DNA of 16,311 nt from Syntrophaceae bacterium UBA7544 (GTDB lineage: Bacteria > Desulfobacterota > Syntrophia > Syntrophales > Smithellaceae): positions 1 through 16,311 of the forward strand of contig DLME01000028.1 in NCBI GenBank assembly GCA_002479215.1. The letters run 5' to 3'. The position numbers and the translations under genes are program-made. This document shows, piece by piece, positions 6,994 to 14,957 of this stretch (position 1 is the stretch's first letter; each line of letters starts with the position of its first letter). The notes under the pieces are model-generated. The model was not told the DNA's origin and ran no database searches. It was given only the letters and a program-made list of their open reading frames with translations.

Positions 6994-9222
6994 TTAGAAA
7001 TTCAGTGTCATCAATAGCGATGACAAGGTCTTGCCCGATTCAATAATATCACTTTCTCTTTTTTGCGTGAAGTCCCGTCCGGATTTTTCTTCGATCATTT
7101 GGATGGATTTTTCCATATGGCGAATAAATTCTCCCGCGGGCATCATTTCGCCGTAGGTTCTGGAAAAAGAGTATATGCAAACATCATTTTTCCCTACTTC
7201 CTTGGCTATCGTTATAGCATCCTTTAACAATCGCAGTGCTCTCTGGGCTATCGCGACAGTGCGGACAGGTGAAAAATCCCACAAGGCTACGACATGACAA
7301 AAATGAGTCGTTGGGCGATAGGCTTGAAGCGAGATAGAATCTTCATGAATTTTGTACTTTTTGATGCCTAATTCTATTATAAAATCATTTTGAAACTGCG
7401 GTGACATATCTTTTCTGCGAAAACCAAGTTGCCATTGAATATCGTCAGACGGCTGTTTTACGACCTCTGGTTTTGTGTCGATAGGTTTTTTAGGATTGAT
7501 AAAGATGTCTTCATCGCTTTTAAAAATCGCCTTTAATACTGCTACGCTATCCAACAGATAGGAAGACCGAATGCCGGAAGGCGACACGGTCATTCCCTTT
7601 TCCAGAAGGTTTTCCGTCTGATCGAACGCCGAAAAGACTGTTTGCTTCAGTGATGTGATTTCCTGCGGTCCTTTAAAGAATTTACTGTTTTCCCGCAAAT
7701 ATCTGACCGTCATCATGGCTTTTGCCAGATGAACCACCGCGTACTCACAATAAAAATCTTCAGATTGGCTGGCACAATTTTCACGGATATATAAAGCCTC
7801 ATGTTCCGCCAGTCTGAATAGACCTAACGCCACGGGATAAGACGGGGCATCGATAGCCATATTGCGAAAAAGGACCATCTGCAGAGTCCTGGCTGTCAAA
7901 TCGGTCGGATCGATGCTCAGAACTATGCGAAGAATTTCGATGGCCTCCAGAAATCGCCGCCGGTAATAAAGTGTTTTCACGATTTCGACACCCAAAAGAG
8001 AGTTATGGGGAAATTTGAAAAAGGTTGTTACGGCATTCCGTTCGGTGCTTTTAGCAGACTCAAATCCCGTTTCTAGCGGAGGCCAAAGCAGTTTGTTCAG
8101 CTTTTCTACTGAATCAGGATTGTTTCGCAGAATATTATCTTCTAGTAAATCGGAAATAAAATCGAAGTAAAGCATACTCCAAAATGCCACAATCCACCAG
8201 ATCGTGAGAGTCTCACCGTTAAACAATGTCGTTTCTGTCGGCCGCGGGCAAAGGATAACCTTAATATCACAAATTAGGAGACACTGACGAGCATAATCCG
8301 ACACACGTATTACCGGATCTCCGGGTAGTTTTGCAGTCAAAATAGGAAGCAGAAAATTATCCAAATTGGCATACTCTCCGGCAACGATCCCTATGGATAA
8401 AAATCTATTATTCGAATAGTATTTGGATAGAGTCCAGCGAATAGCGATCTGATGAGCTAATGACACAGCGCTACGCAGGCACTGCTGATATGATACGAGA
8501 TCGCCCGCTTCCTCTTCTTTGGGGAAATCGATATACAGTGTTGTAATATCGTGCGACCTGACCTTACCCCACCGTCCGTAGAGAAAATGATTTATGGATT
8601 GTTCGATATAGGTTTTCAGGGTTTTTTTCAACCAGCCTAAGATTTCATGATCGATAACATCGCCGCGGCTATAAAGAGCGAACCCGATGCGCACCCCTTC
8701 TTTATAACTTTCCGTTTGCTTGCCTTCGCGGCAAATTTTGAGCAATGTTTCAAAGTTCCACATTGCAGCTATATCGGCGCGTTCGTGCCCTAACCAAAAG
8801 GCTAGGCTCCTCAGGACGTTTTGTTTGTAAGGCGTATCGACAGGTTCTTTTTTCAGCCGGGTTAACATGGAATTGGTTACTTTGGGCAAAGAGACTTGCG
8901 CCTCAGCAATCAGCGAGTTAATCCTTTGCGTCAACGCCCGTAGGGAAAAATTTAGTCGTAGCATCTCTTCTTTTTTATTGAGCAGTTCTTCAAAATCTAA
9001 GTGTTTGGGTGGATCGAAATTAATAACGCTTTCAGTTGAATGGCGGATAAATAAATCCAAGCTTTTTGCATCGGTTGATTTGATAATGCCGTTGCGGACG
9101 GCAAAATCAATAAAGGAATCGAAGATGGCGGCATTAGCTCTGTTTTGAGAAAACACTGTCCATGATTCCAAAGTGGGAAAAGCCGCCAAAAGGGCGGATA
9201 TGGCCTTTTCTTTTTTGTTCAT
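6994..9222 (-). CDS. Large unrecognised protein with degenerate cyclase-like domain and TPR-like helices
   Basis: A 742-residue, predicted cytoplasmic protein; the start has AAGGAG nine bases upstream. I do not recognise a named family. Residues 1-215 are mostly helical. Residues 221-330 resemble a class III adenylate/guanylate cyclase domain in outline: ITTLYIDF (first strand with Asp232), a helix LRSAVSLAHQIA, FLSIGIVAGE (274-283, compare the usual RIGIHTGE), LPGDPVIRVSDYARQ (299-312, compare GDAVNLAARL) and a final strand KVILCPRPTE. The stretch that normally carries the second metal-binding Asp is missing, so catalysis is unlikely. Residues 412-460 (YYRRRFLEAIEILRIVLSID and onward) look like TPR helices. 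The C-terminal 140 residues form another unassigned domain. It sits convergent to the ligase and divergent from the copy B promoter. A sensing or scaffold role is inference only. Confidence 0.8.
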   Translation of the reverse strand: MNKKEKAISALLAAFPTLESWTVFSQNRANAAIFDSFIDFAVRNGIIKSTDAKSLDLFIRHSTESVINFDPPKHLDFEELLNKKEEMLRLNFSLRALTQRINSLIAEAQVSLPKVTNSMLTRLKKEPVDTPYKQNVLRSLAFWLGHERADIAAMWNFETLLKICREGKQTESYKEGVRIGFALYSRGDVIDHEILGWLKKTLKTYIEQSINHFLYGRWGKVRSHDITTLYIDFPKEEEAGDLVSYQQCLRSAVSLAHQIAIRWTLSKYYSNNRFLSIGIVAGEYANLDNFLLPILTAKLPGDPVIRVSDYARQCLLICDIKVILCPRPTETTLFNGETLTIWWIVAFWSMLYFDFISDLLEDNILRNNPDSVEKLNKLLWPPLETGFESAKSTERNAVTTFFKFPHNSLLGVEIVKTLYYRRRFLEAIEILRIVLSIDPTDLTARTLQMVLFRNMAIDAPSYPVALGLFRLAEHEALYIRENCASQSEDFYCEYAVVHLAKAMMTVRYLRENSKFFKGPQEITSLKQTVFSAFDQTENLLEKGMTVSPSGIRSSYLLDSVAVLKAIFKSDEDIFINPKKPIDTKPEVVKQPSDDIQWQLGFRRKDMSPQFQNDFIIELGIKKYKIHEDSISLQAYRPTTHFCHVVALWDFSPVRTVAIAQRALRLLKDAITIAKEVGKNDVCIYSFSRTYGEMMPAGEFIRHMEKSIQMIEEKSGRDFTQKRESDIIESGKTLSSLLMTLNF

Positions 9223-9325
9223 TGAGTTAACTCCTTATAAACAATAAGATATAATTTGTAAATCTTAGTTCTTTTATTTCTTACTGCCCAATTAGGCAAG
9301 AAGAAAAACAATATTATTTTTTACC

Positions 9326-9389
9326 ATAAAACGCTATTTTCAATAAAACACTACTTATTCTTGACAGTCATTTTATAGCAACATATACA
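9326..9389 (+). promoter_or_regulatory. Promoter with upstream tandem operator-like repeats (copy B)
   Basis: Direct repeats ATAAAACGCTATTTTCA (9326-9342) and ATAAAACACTACTTATTC (9343-9360) abut TTGACA (9361-9366). After 17 bases follows TATACA (9384-9389), a good -10. The first nine bases differ between units at one position only. The arrangement matches 5044-5107 in unit length, order and spacing. It would drive the aldehyde dehydrogenase stub, the SCP2-like gene and perhaps the Liv operon. Confidence 0.7.
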
Positions 9390-9447
9390 CATCAAATTCG
9401 GTTTTTATAGTCAAGAAAATTCCTTCAAATAATATTTTACCCGAAGG

Positions 9448-9570
9448 ATGTATCGCATGGATAGTTATAAATTATTTATCGACGGCAAGTTTGTGGATGC
9501 GGCAGGCGGAAAAACGTTTGAGACAATCGATCCGGACGAGGTTACTGCTCTGTACAAGCAGGCATACTGA
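9448..9570 (+). pseudogene. N-terminal remnant of an aldehyde dehydrogenase
   Basis: An in-frame ATG pair (9448 and 9457) opens a frame containing YKLFIDGKFVDAAGGKTFET, the standard start of NAD(P)-dependent aldehyde dehydrogenases (LFIDGKFV, then the GGKTFETIDP turn). After IDP the frame continues only DEVTALYKQAY and stops at 9568-9570. Full enzymes have about 480 residues, so more than 90 percent is lost by deletion. It occupies the leader between the copy B promoter and the SCP2-like gene. Family assignment of the first 25 residues is fairly safe. Whether the 37- or 40-residue peptide is still made is unknown; GAAGGA lies close to the second ATG. Confidence 0.65.
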
Positions 9571-9590
9571 TTAATTAACAGGTAATATTA

Positions 9591-9617
9591 AGGAGGTTAT
9601 TTACAATGGCAAGATAC
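9591..9617 (+). repeat. 27-bp direct repeat, copy B
   Basis: Identical to 5116-5142. It covers the AGGAGG and first codons of the intact SCP2-like gene. The preceding bases are also related between the copies (GGTA followed by an AT-rich stretch), but the sequences after it are unrelated. Confidence 0.85.
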
Positions 9618-10013
9618 GCTACTCAAGAATGGTGCGATCTGTTTAAAGAGGCGGTCAATAATAGCAAGGCTTACGAGGAGTCGGCAAGAACATGGGAAGG
9701 CGATTTTTATTTTGTTATGGAACCCGGCGGCCCGGTCAAGGAAATGTTGGCCACGTATATAGACCTGTATCATGGTAAATGCCGCGTGGCCGAAGTAGTT
9801 AAAGATCTCACTAAATACAAACCGGAATTCATCATCAGAGCGCCCTATGCTATCTGGAAGCGAATAGCTTTGAAACAACTCGATTCCACTCAGGCGTTGA
9901 TCACCAAACAATCCAAGCTCACCGGCAATATGGCAAAAATCATGCGCTACACCAAGGCCGCCAATGAACTTACTACCTGCACAACAAAAGTACCGACTGA
10001 ATGGCTGGACTGA
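9606..10013 (+). CDS. SCP2 sterol-transfer-like lipid-binding protein
   Basis: A 135-residue soluble protein with no signal peptide. The ATG has AGGAGG ten bases upstream. The opening MARYATQEWCDLFKEAVNNS, the TWEGDFYFVMEPGG strand pair, and the RAPYAIWKRIALKQLD and KLTGNMAKIMRYTKAANEL blocks fit SCP2-like domains (hydrophobic cavity; L-x-G-x-x-A-K-hm near the end). Such proteins bind fatty acyl or other hydrophobic ligands. Position between an acyl-CoA ligase and an organic-solute importer suggests binding of the acid or its CoA ester, but no substrate is shown. It belongs to the copy B promoter, and a truncated copy of its start lies before the ligase. Confidence 0.8.
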   Translation: MARYATQEWCDLFKEAVNNSKAYEESARTWEGDFYFVMEPGGPVKEMLATYIDLYHGKCRVAEVVKDLTKYKPEFIIRAPYAIWKRIALKQLDSTQALITKQSKLTGNMAKIMRYTKAANELTTCTTKVPTEWLD

Positions 10014-10040
10014 TTTTTTTGTAAAATGCCTTGGTAATAT

Positions 10041-10082
10041 TAAAAAGCACAGCGCTCAATCATTACTAAGATTTGCTTTTTA
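10041..10082 (+). terminator. Inverted repeat after the SCP2-like gene
   Basis: TAAAAAGCA (10041-10049) pairs perfectly with TGCTTTTTA (10074-10082), with a 24-base loop that itself contains AGCGCT. The 3' arm supplies a short T run. The stem is AT-rich and weak, so partial termination or attenuation before the Liv operon is possible. The rest of 10014-10249 shows no convincing ORF or promoter. Confidence 0.35.
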
Positions 10083-10249
10083 GATACATTATATTATTTT
10101 AAAGGTAATGTGGCTTTAATCTTTCCAGCGGCACCGGAAAAAACAGGCGCGGCATGACCACTGACCTTGGAAAGGAGGGTTTATTCGTCAAAAGAGAGAA
10201 GACACTGGAAGTAAATAATAGGCAATAGAAAGAAGGAGGATTAAGAATT

Positions 10250-11482
10250 ATGAAAAAATCGTTTTTTAGTGCGACAATTTTAATGATCACGGTTATGGTT
10301 ATTGGTATGTTTAGCATGTGTGGCACAGCCGTCGCGGAGGAACCCATCATCATCAACGTCGCAATCATTAGCCCGTTGAGCGGCCCGGCGGGACCCTGGG
10401 GGCAAGTAGGCTTAGACGTCTACGAAGCATGGCTGGAACTGTTCAACAAGGAGGGCTTCCGGGTCAACGGCAAGCTTTATAATTTCAAAAATATCAATTA
10501 CGACTCCCTGAATACGCCGGAGGGGGGCGCTGCCTGTGCGAAGCGGGCCATCTTCGAAGACAAGGTCAAGTTCATTGTCGGACACTGGGACACGAGCTTT
10601 CTCGCCGTGTCGGCCATAAGCAACCCGGCCAAGGTCATCCTGATCGCCCGAAACGGGAATGAAGCTGTCGGCGGCGGGGCCTACAATCCCGAGAAGATGC
10701 CTTACGTTGTTTTCGGCACGCCGTCCCATGAGAAGTTCCTCTCGGACATCAAGGCGATCGTGGCGGCCTACCCCAATTACAAGCGGATCGGCATCAGCGA
10801 TTCAACCCTCGGGAAGGGTGTCGGCTGGGACTACGTGGACCGTGATCTCACGGCGGCGGGCATCCGGTTCCACCATGAATGGTATCCGTTCGGAACGCAG
10901 GATTATTCACCCTACATCACCCGGTTCAAGGAGGCGGGCTGCGATGTCATTTACGGCGCCGGCGATGTCCTGGCGGCGATGATGATTACCAAACAGCGTT
11001 GGGACATGGGGCTGAAGTACATCAAGACCGGCACCGCTGGCGGGCTTCTCGATCCCAAGATGTATATCGACGTGAGCGGCTATGACGCCTCTCAGGGCTT
11101 CATCGCCCAACATGCCAACCCCTTGGATTACAAGAAGACCAAGGTGAACCCGAAATTTATCAAGATGTTCCGGGAAGTGCAGGATATGGTGTCGAAGAAG
11201 CAAGGGAAGCCGTTTAATTATACCGCCTGGACGGATTGGGGCTGTGCTCACATGCAGATCCTGGCGCAGGCCATGATGAAGGCGGGATCCGTGGACGATC
11301 CCGATAAGATCATGAACGCCATCCGCGGCGGTACCTTCGATACGATGGCGGGGAAATACACCATGTCGGGCGCCAAGACGTACGGTTCGCCCATTGTCTT
11401 CGGAAACCCGGGGTGTATTTCCATCATCAAGGGAAACAAGGAAGTCTATTTAAGTGAGAACCCCTGGAAACCCATTCCATAG
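10250..11482 (+). CDS. livK: Liv-type ABC importer, periplasmic substrate-binding protein
   Basis: A 410-residue binding protein of the branched-chain amino acid/HAAT family, which delivers solute to the LivHM permease. AAGGAGG lies nine bases before the ATG. A type I signal peptide is evident: KK at residues 2-3, a hydrophobic core (about 8-23), and cleavage likely after AVA at 27-29. The mature part begins with NVAIISPLSGPAGPWGQVGL, the standard opening of the family, followed by FIVGHWDTSFLAVSAISN and a C-terminal GGTFDTMAGKYTM block that is also typical. The cysteine at residue 24 is not in a proper lipobox, so a lipoprotein is less likely. Ligands in this family range from amino acids to amides, urea and aromatic acids; the neighbouring ligase hints at an organic acid. 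Confidence 0.92.
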   Translation: MKKSFFSATILMITVMVIGMFSMCGTAVAEEPIIINVAIISPLSGPAGPWGQVGLDVYEAWLELFNKEGFRVNGKLYNFKNINYDSLNTPEGGAACAKRAIFEDKVKFIVGHWDTSFLAVSAISNPAKVILIARNGNEAVGGGAYNPEKMPYVVFGTPSHEKFLSDIKAIVAAYPNYKRIGISDSTLGKGVGWDYVDRDLTAAGIRFHHEWYPFGTQDYSPYITRFKEAGCDVIYGAGDVLAAMMITKQRWDMGLKYIKTGTAGGLLDPKMYIDVSGYDASQGFIAQHANPLDYKKTKVNPKFIKMFREVQDMVSKKQGKPFNYTAWTDWGCAHMQILAQAMMKAGSVDDPDKIMNAIRGGTFDTMAGKYTMSGAKTYGSPIVFGNPGCISIIKGNKEVYLSENPWKPIP

Positions 11483-11512
11483 TCATTAGTCGGGAATGTT
11501 AGGAGAAAAGGT

Positions 11513-12364
11513 ATGCCCCCTGCAGAAATATTGATCGAAGGATTGACCCAGAGCTGCATCTATATGACCATGGCCTTCGGCATGGTGCTGGTCTTCAGCA
11601 TCCTGGGTATTTTGAACTGGACGCACGGCCAGCTCTTCATGCTGGGCGCGTTCATCGTCTTTTACAGCACCACTGCGGCGGGCATACCATTCCCGATCGG
11701 CATCCTCTTAGCGGGGCTCGTGATGGCCGGCATCGGCATCCTGATCAAGAAATTCATTATCGACCGTATTAAAGGCGAATTGTATATAGGCGTGGCAACC
11801 CTGGCGCTTATCTTTGCTCTGGAAGGCGCTGCCAGCCTTCTTTTCACCAGCGACGACCGGGGATTAGCCATTATCCTCCCCGGCGTCCTGAACCTGGGAG
11901 TAGTTGCTATAAGCTATCAGAAGATGGCCGTTATCATTTTCACCCTGATTGTGATGACGGCCATGTATTTCGTGCTGAACCACACCAAGGTGGGGCTTGC
12001 CATCCGGGCTGTTGCCCAGCAACCGGTGGCAGCGAGTCTATACGGCATCAGCACCGAACGGCTGTCTCTCATCGTCATGGGGATCGGCTGCGCCCTGGCG
12101 GCCATGGCGGGGGCCATTATGGCCCCTCTCTACCCGATCAACCCGTTTATCGGGCGTACACCGATGATCATGGCCCTACTCGCTATTGTCATCGGCGGAC
12201 TGGGGAGCCTGACCGGGGCAATCGTGGGAGGGCTCATCCTTGGGTTCCTGCACAGCGTCATTGCCTATTACATATCCTACCTGTCGGAGGTCGTACTCTT
12301 CGGGTTGATTATTTTGATCCTGCTGGTGAGACCGCAGGGATTATTCGGAGCGTCTGCAAAATGA
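11513..12364 (+). CDS. livH: Liv-type ABC importer permease, LivH-like
   Basis: A 283-residue inner-membrane permease with about eight hydrophobic segments. AGGAG precedes the ATG at suitable spacing. The N-terminal block ILGILNWTHGQLFMLGAF corresponds to the family hallmark usually written GVINFAHGE, and the conserved cytoplasmic loop AIRAVAQQPVAASLYGIST contacts the ATPases. The C-terminus ends LVRPQGLFGASAK, a typical RPQGLFG close. It follows livK by 30 bases and overlaps livM by four (ATGA), so the two permeases are translationally coupled. Confidence 0.93.
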   Translation: MPPAEILIEGLTQSCIYMTMAFGMVLVFSILGILNWTHGQLFMLGAFIVFYSTTAAGIPFPIGILLAGLVMAGIGILIKKFIIDRIKGELYIGVATLALIFALEGAASLLFTSDDRGLAIILPGVLNLGVVAISYQKMAVIIFTLIVMTAMYFVLNHTKVGLAIRAVAQQPVAASLYGISTERLSLIVMGIGCALAAMAGAIMAPLYPINPFIGRTPMIMALLAIVIGGLGSLTGAIVGGLILGFLHSVIAYYISYLSEVVLFGLIILILLVRPQGLFGASAK

Positions 12365-13404
12365 GGTATTTTTTCAAAACAATTCATCTGATTGATTATA
12401 AGAATATTGTTCCCAAAACCGTCATCGGGCTTTTCATCATCCTGATCCTTTTGATCCCCGTCTTCACGCGGAATGTGGTGACCCTGTCGACGCTCATCAT
12501 GACCGGTATCTGGGCGGTGGCAGCCATGGGTTTCACCCTGGTCCTGCGCACCGGGCAATTCAGCCTGGGACAGTCGGCATTCATGGCCCTGGGCGGCTAT
12601 GCGTCCGCCATCCTCACGGCTCAGATGGGGCTGCCCTTCTGGCCCAGCTTTCTGGTATCGGGCCTGGTTTCGGGACTGATCGCGCTCCTCGTGGGCATGG
12701 TAGTATTAAGAGTCGGGGGCATCTATTTCTCCATTATTACGCTGGCCCTGGGCGAGATCGTGAGGATTATCGCCCTGCAATGGGAACCTCTCACCCGAGG
12801 GAGTCGCGGAATCATCGCTTCCGCCCCGCCACCCATCATCCTGGGCGGGCATGAACTGGTCAATTTCAATGCAAGTCTGGCACCATATTTTTACTTTATG
12901 ATCTGTCTGGTGGCCGTCACCGGACTGGTTTTCTGGCGGATCGGAGAGAGCCGCCTGGGAAGGACGTTCGCCGGGACTGCCCTCAATCCGGTCCTGGCCG
13001 AGCATCAGGGCATCTATCTGATGAAGTACCGGGTCATTGCGTTTACCGTGGCCGGAGTCTTCACGGGGTATGCCGGCGCCCTTTACACCCATTTTCTGCA
13101 GGTGATCACGCCAATGGTTTTCGGGTTGTGGCAGTCGATCCAGATCATGATCATGAGTATCGTCGGTGGTATCGGTTCTCTGGTCGGCGGGCCGATCGTC
13201 GGCTCCATTCTGCTCTACAACCTGGGCGAATACCTGTCGCGTCTGGATACCCCCGGCCTTCAATCGTTTCTGTTCGGTTCCGTGGTGGTGATCGTGGTCA
13301 TGTTCCTGCCCCAGGGAGCCGGGCTGGTAAACCTGTGGGAGCGCTTCTGGAATAAGGTTGTCTGGCGGGAAGAGGAGTATGAACCGGATGAGCCGGAGGA
13401 TTAA
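12361..13404 (+). CDS. livM: Liv-type ABC importer permease, LivM-like
   Basis: A 347-residue inner-membrane permease that pairs with LivH. The hallmark GFTLVLRTGQFSLGQSAFMA lies in the first third (about 57-76), followed by GGYASAILTAQMGLPFWPSF. The coupling loop contains GRTFAGTALNPVLAEHQGI. The C-terminus carries FLPQGAGLVNLWERFWNKVV and an acidic tail (EEEYEPDEPED). Length is within the range of LivM proteins. The start ATG overlaps the livH stop by four bases, and no independent ribosome site is obvious, which supports coupling. Confidence 0.93.
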   Translation: MRYFFKTIHLIDYKNIVPKTVIGLFIILILLIPVFTRNVVTLSTLIMTGIWAVAAMGFTLVLRTGQFSLGQSAFMALGGYASAILTAQMGLPFWPSFLVSGLVSGLIALLVGMVVLRVGGIYFSIITLALGEIVRIIALQWEPLTRGSRGIIASAPPPIILGGHELVNFNASLAPYFYFMICLVAVTGLVFWRIGESRLGRTFAGTALNPVLAEHQGIYLMKYRVIAFTVAGVFTGYAGALYTHFLQVITPMVFGLWQSIQIMIMSIVGGIGSLVGGPIVGSILLYNLGEYLSRLDTPGLQSFLFGSVVVIVVMFLPQGAGLVNLWERFWNKVVWREEEYEPDEPED

Positions 13405-13422
13405 ACAGGGAGATTTATTCAC

Positions 13423-14187
13423 ATGCCTTATTTGGAACTAAAAAATGTCTCAAAGCACTTCGGCCGACTCGCCGCCGTGGAAGAGGTGAACCTCCAGGTG
13501 GGAAAAGGAGAAATCCTGGGCATCGTGGGGCCCAATGGTTCCGGCAAAACCACGCTGATCAATCTTATCAGCGGCTATTACCGCCCGACCAAAGGAACAA
13601 TTTATTTCAATGGCAAGAAAATATCCGGGTTACGTCCCGATAAAATAGCTGAGTTGGGCATCATAAGAACTTTTCAGTCGAATGTGCTTTATGAAGGCAC
13701 CACCGTAGTCGAAAGCATGCTGATTAGTTCCTATCAGCAATACTCGACCAATAACTGGCAATCATTTTTGGAGACGAAGGCATGGAAAGATGACAATGAA
13801 AAAGCTGTGGGCAGGGTGATCGAACTGGTAAAGCTTCTGGACCTCTTGAACGACACATTTTTACCGGCGGAAGGGCTTTCGCACGGATATCAAAGGATGC
13901 TCGGCATTGCCATGGCCATGATTGCCAATCCGCAAGTGCTCCTTCTTGATGAGCCCACCACCGGCATGAACCATGAAGAAGCGATGTTTGTCGTAGATAA
14001 AATTAAACTGCTCAGCGAACAGGGTGTAACCGTGATACTGATAGAACACAACATGAAAGTACTGCTGAACGTGGCTACCAGAGTAGTTTGCCTCAGCTTC
14101 GGCAATAAAATAGCCGATGGAATACCTGAGGAAGTAATGAACGAGAAAGAGGTCATCGAAGCCTACCTCGGAACGGAGATTTTGTAA
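13423..14187 (+). CDS. livG: Liv-type ABC importer ATPase, LivG-like
   Basis: A 254-residue cytoplasmic ATPase of the importer. Walker A is GPNGSGKT (36-43), and Walker B is VLLLDEPTTGMN with the catalytic Glu after Asp. The signature motif reads LSHGYQ instead of LSGGQ; LivG proteins commonly deviate here (LSYGQQ), but His in the second position is less usual. The H-loop histidine is in ILIEHNMKVL. The C-terminal EEVMNEKEVIEAYLGTEIL is a family hallmark. The ATG lies 18 bases after livM with GGGAG upstream. Confidence 0.93.
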   Translation: MPYLELKNVSKHFGRLAAVEEVNLQVGKGEILGIVGPNGSGKTTLINLISGYYRPTKGTIYFNGKKISGLRPDKIAELGIIRTFQSNVLYEGTTVVESMLISSYQQYSTNNWQSFLETKAWKDDNEKAVGRVIELVKLLDLLNDTFLPAEGLSHGYQRMLGIAMAMIANPQVLLLDEPTTGMNHEEAMFVVDKIKLLSEQGVTVILIEHNMKVLLNVATRVVCLSFGNKIADGIPEEVMNEKEVIEAYLGTEIL

Positions 14188-14189
14188 AA

Positions 14190-14900
14190 ATGCTGGAGCT
14201 CAAAAATATCTGGGTTAAATACGGCAAAAAAGCGGCGGTTAGAAAATTATCCTTATCCGTGAATAAAGGTGACTTTGTCACTATCCTGGGCGCAAATGGA
14301 GCAGGCAAGACAACAATGCTTAACGCCATTAGCGGAATCGTCAAGGTGAAAAAAAATGAGGGTGAAATTTATTTCAAGGGTGAGAAAATAAACGGTTGGA
14401 AACCGGGCAAAATTGCCTCCCTGGGTATCATCCAGATTCCGGAAGGCCGAAAGCTTTTCCCGCTCCTTACAGTCAAGGAGAATTTACTGATAGGAGCCTA
14501 TCTGCGAAAAGACAGAAAAGGTATACAGCAGTCGATGGATGAAGCATTGACGCTGTTTCCGGTTCTTAAAGACAAACTCAACGCCAAAAGCCGGGAGTTA
14601 AGCGGCGGCCAGCAGCAAATGCTCGCCATCGCGCGCGGATTGATGGCCAAACCGGAAATGCTCTTGCTGGACGAACCTTCGCTGGGGTTAAGTCCATTGA
14701 TTCGCCAACAGCTGGCTGAAACAATCAAAGAGATCCACCGCGAAGGAGTTACTCTGGTGCTCGTGGAACAAAACGCACGGCTGGGATTAATGCTCGCTTC
14801 CTACGGTTATGTTTTGGAAAACGGCGAAATGTCATTGCAGGGTAAGACGTCTGATCTGCTGAAGAATGATGATGTGAAAAAAGCTTATCTGGGTGTTTAG
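14190..14900 (+). CDS. livF: Liv-type ABC importer ATPase, LivF-like
   Basis: A 236-residue ATPase, partner of LivG. Walker A GANGAGKT is at 34-41; the Q-loop region is IPEGRKLFPLLTVKENLLIG, a LivF hallmark; the signature is a canonical LSGGQQQ; Walker B is MLLLDEPSLGLSP; the switch residue lies in VLVEQNARLGL (Gln in place of the usual His, normal for LivF). The C-terminus ends KKAYLGV. The ATG follows the livG stop after two bases. This is the last gene of the importer, and no convincing terminator follows it. Confidence 0.93.
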   Translation: MLELKNIWVKYGKKAAVRKLSLSVNKGDFVTILGANGAGKTTMLNAISGIVKVKKNEGEIYFKGEKINGWKPGKIASLGIIQIPEGRKLFPLLTVKENLLIGAYLRKDRKGIQQSMDEALTLFPVLKDKLNAKSRELSGGQQQMLAIARGLMAKPEMLLLDEPSLGLSPLIRQQLAETIKEIHREGVTLVLVEQNARLGLMLASYGYVLENGEMSLQGKTSDLLKNDDVKKAYLGV

Positions 14901-14928
14901 AAACGCAATTCAGAAATTCAGTATTCCC

Positions 14929-14957
14929 TTGACATACAAGACCGGACTTCTTATACT
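14929..14957 (+). promoter_or_regulatory. Near-consensus sigma70 promoter
   Basis: TTGACA (14929-14934), a 17-base spacer and TATACT (14952-14957). Transcription would start near 14964, giving a leader of about 154 bases before the small membrane protein at 15118. It begins only 28 bases after livF ends and is the strongest promoter-like sequence in this end of the window. No tandem ATAAAAC repeats precede it. Confidence 0.65.

Noticed and set aside
9240..9325. Minus-strand promoter for the 742-residue gene (TTGCCT with TAAAAG)
   Set aside because: Both hexamers are only four-of-six matches in an AT-rich stretch, so it cannot be told from chance.
10073..10101. Promoter directly ahead of livK
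   Set aside because: A TTGCTT is present, but no -10 lies at an acceptable spacing; the T-rich stretch is better explained by the inverted repeat.
12706..13422. Long minus-strand frame (238 residues) opposite livM
   Set aside because: Shadow of a GC-rich membrane-protein gene: rich in Asp, His and Gln with no motif, and livM is unmistakable.
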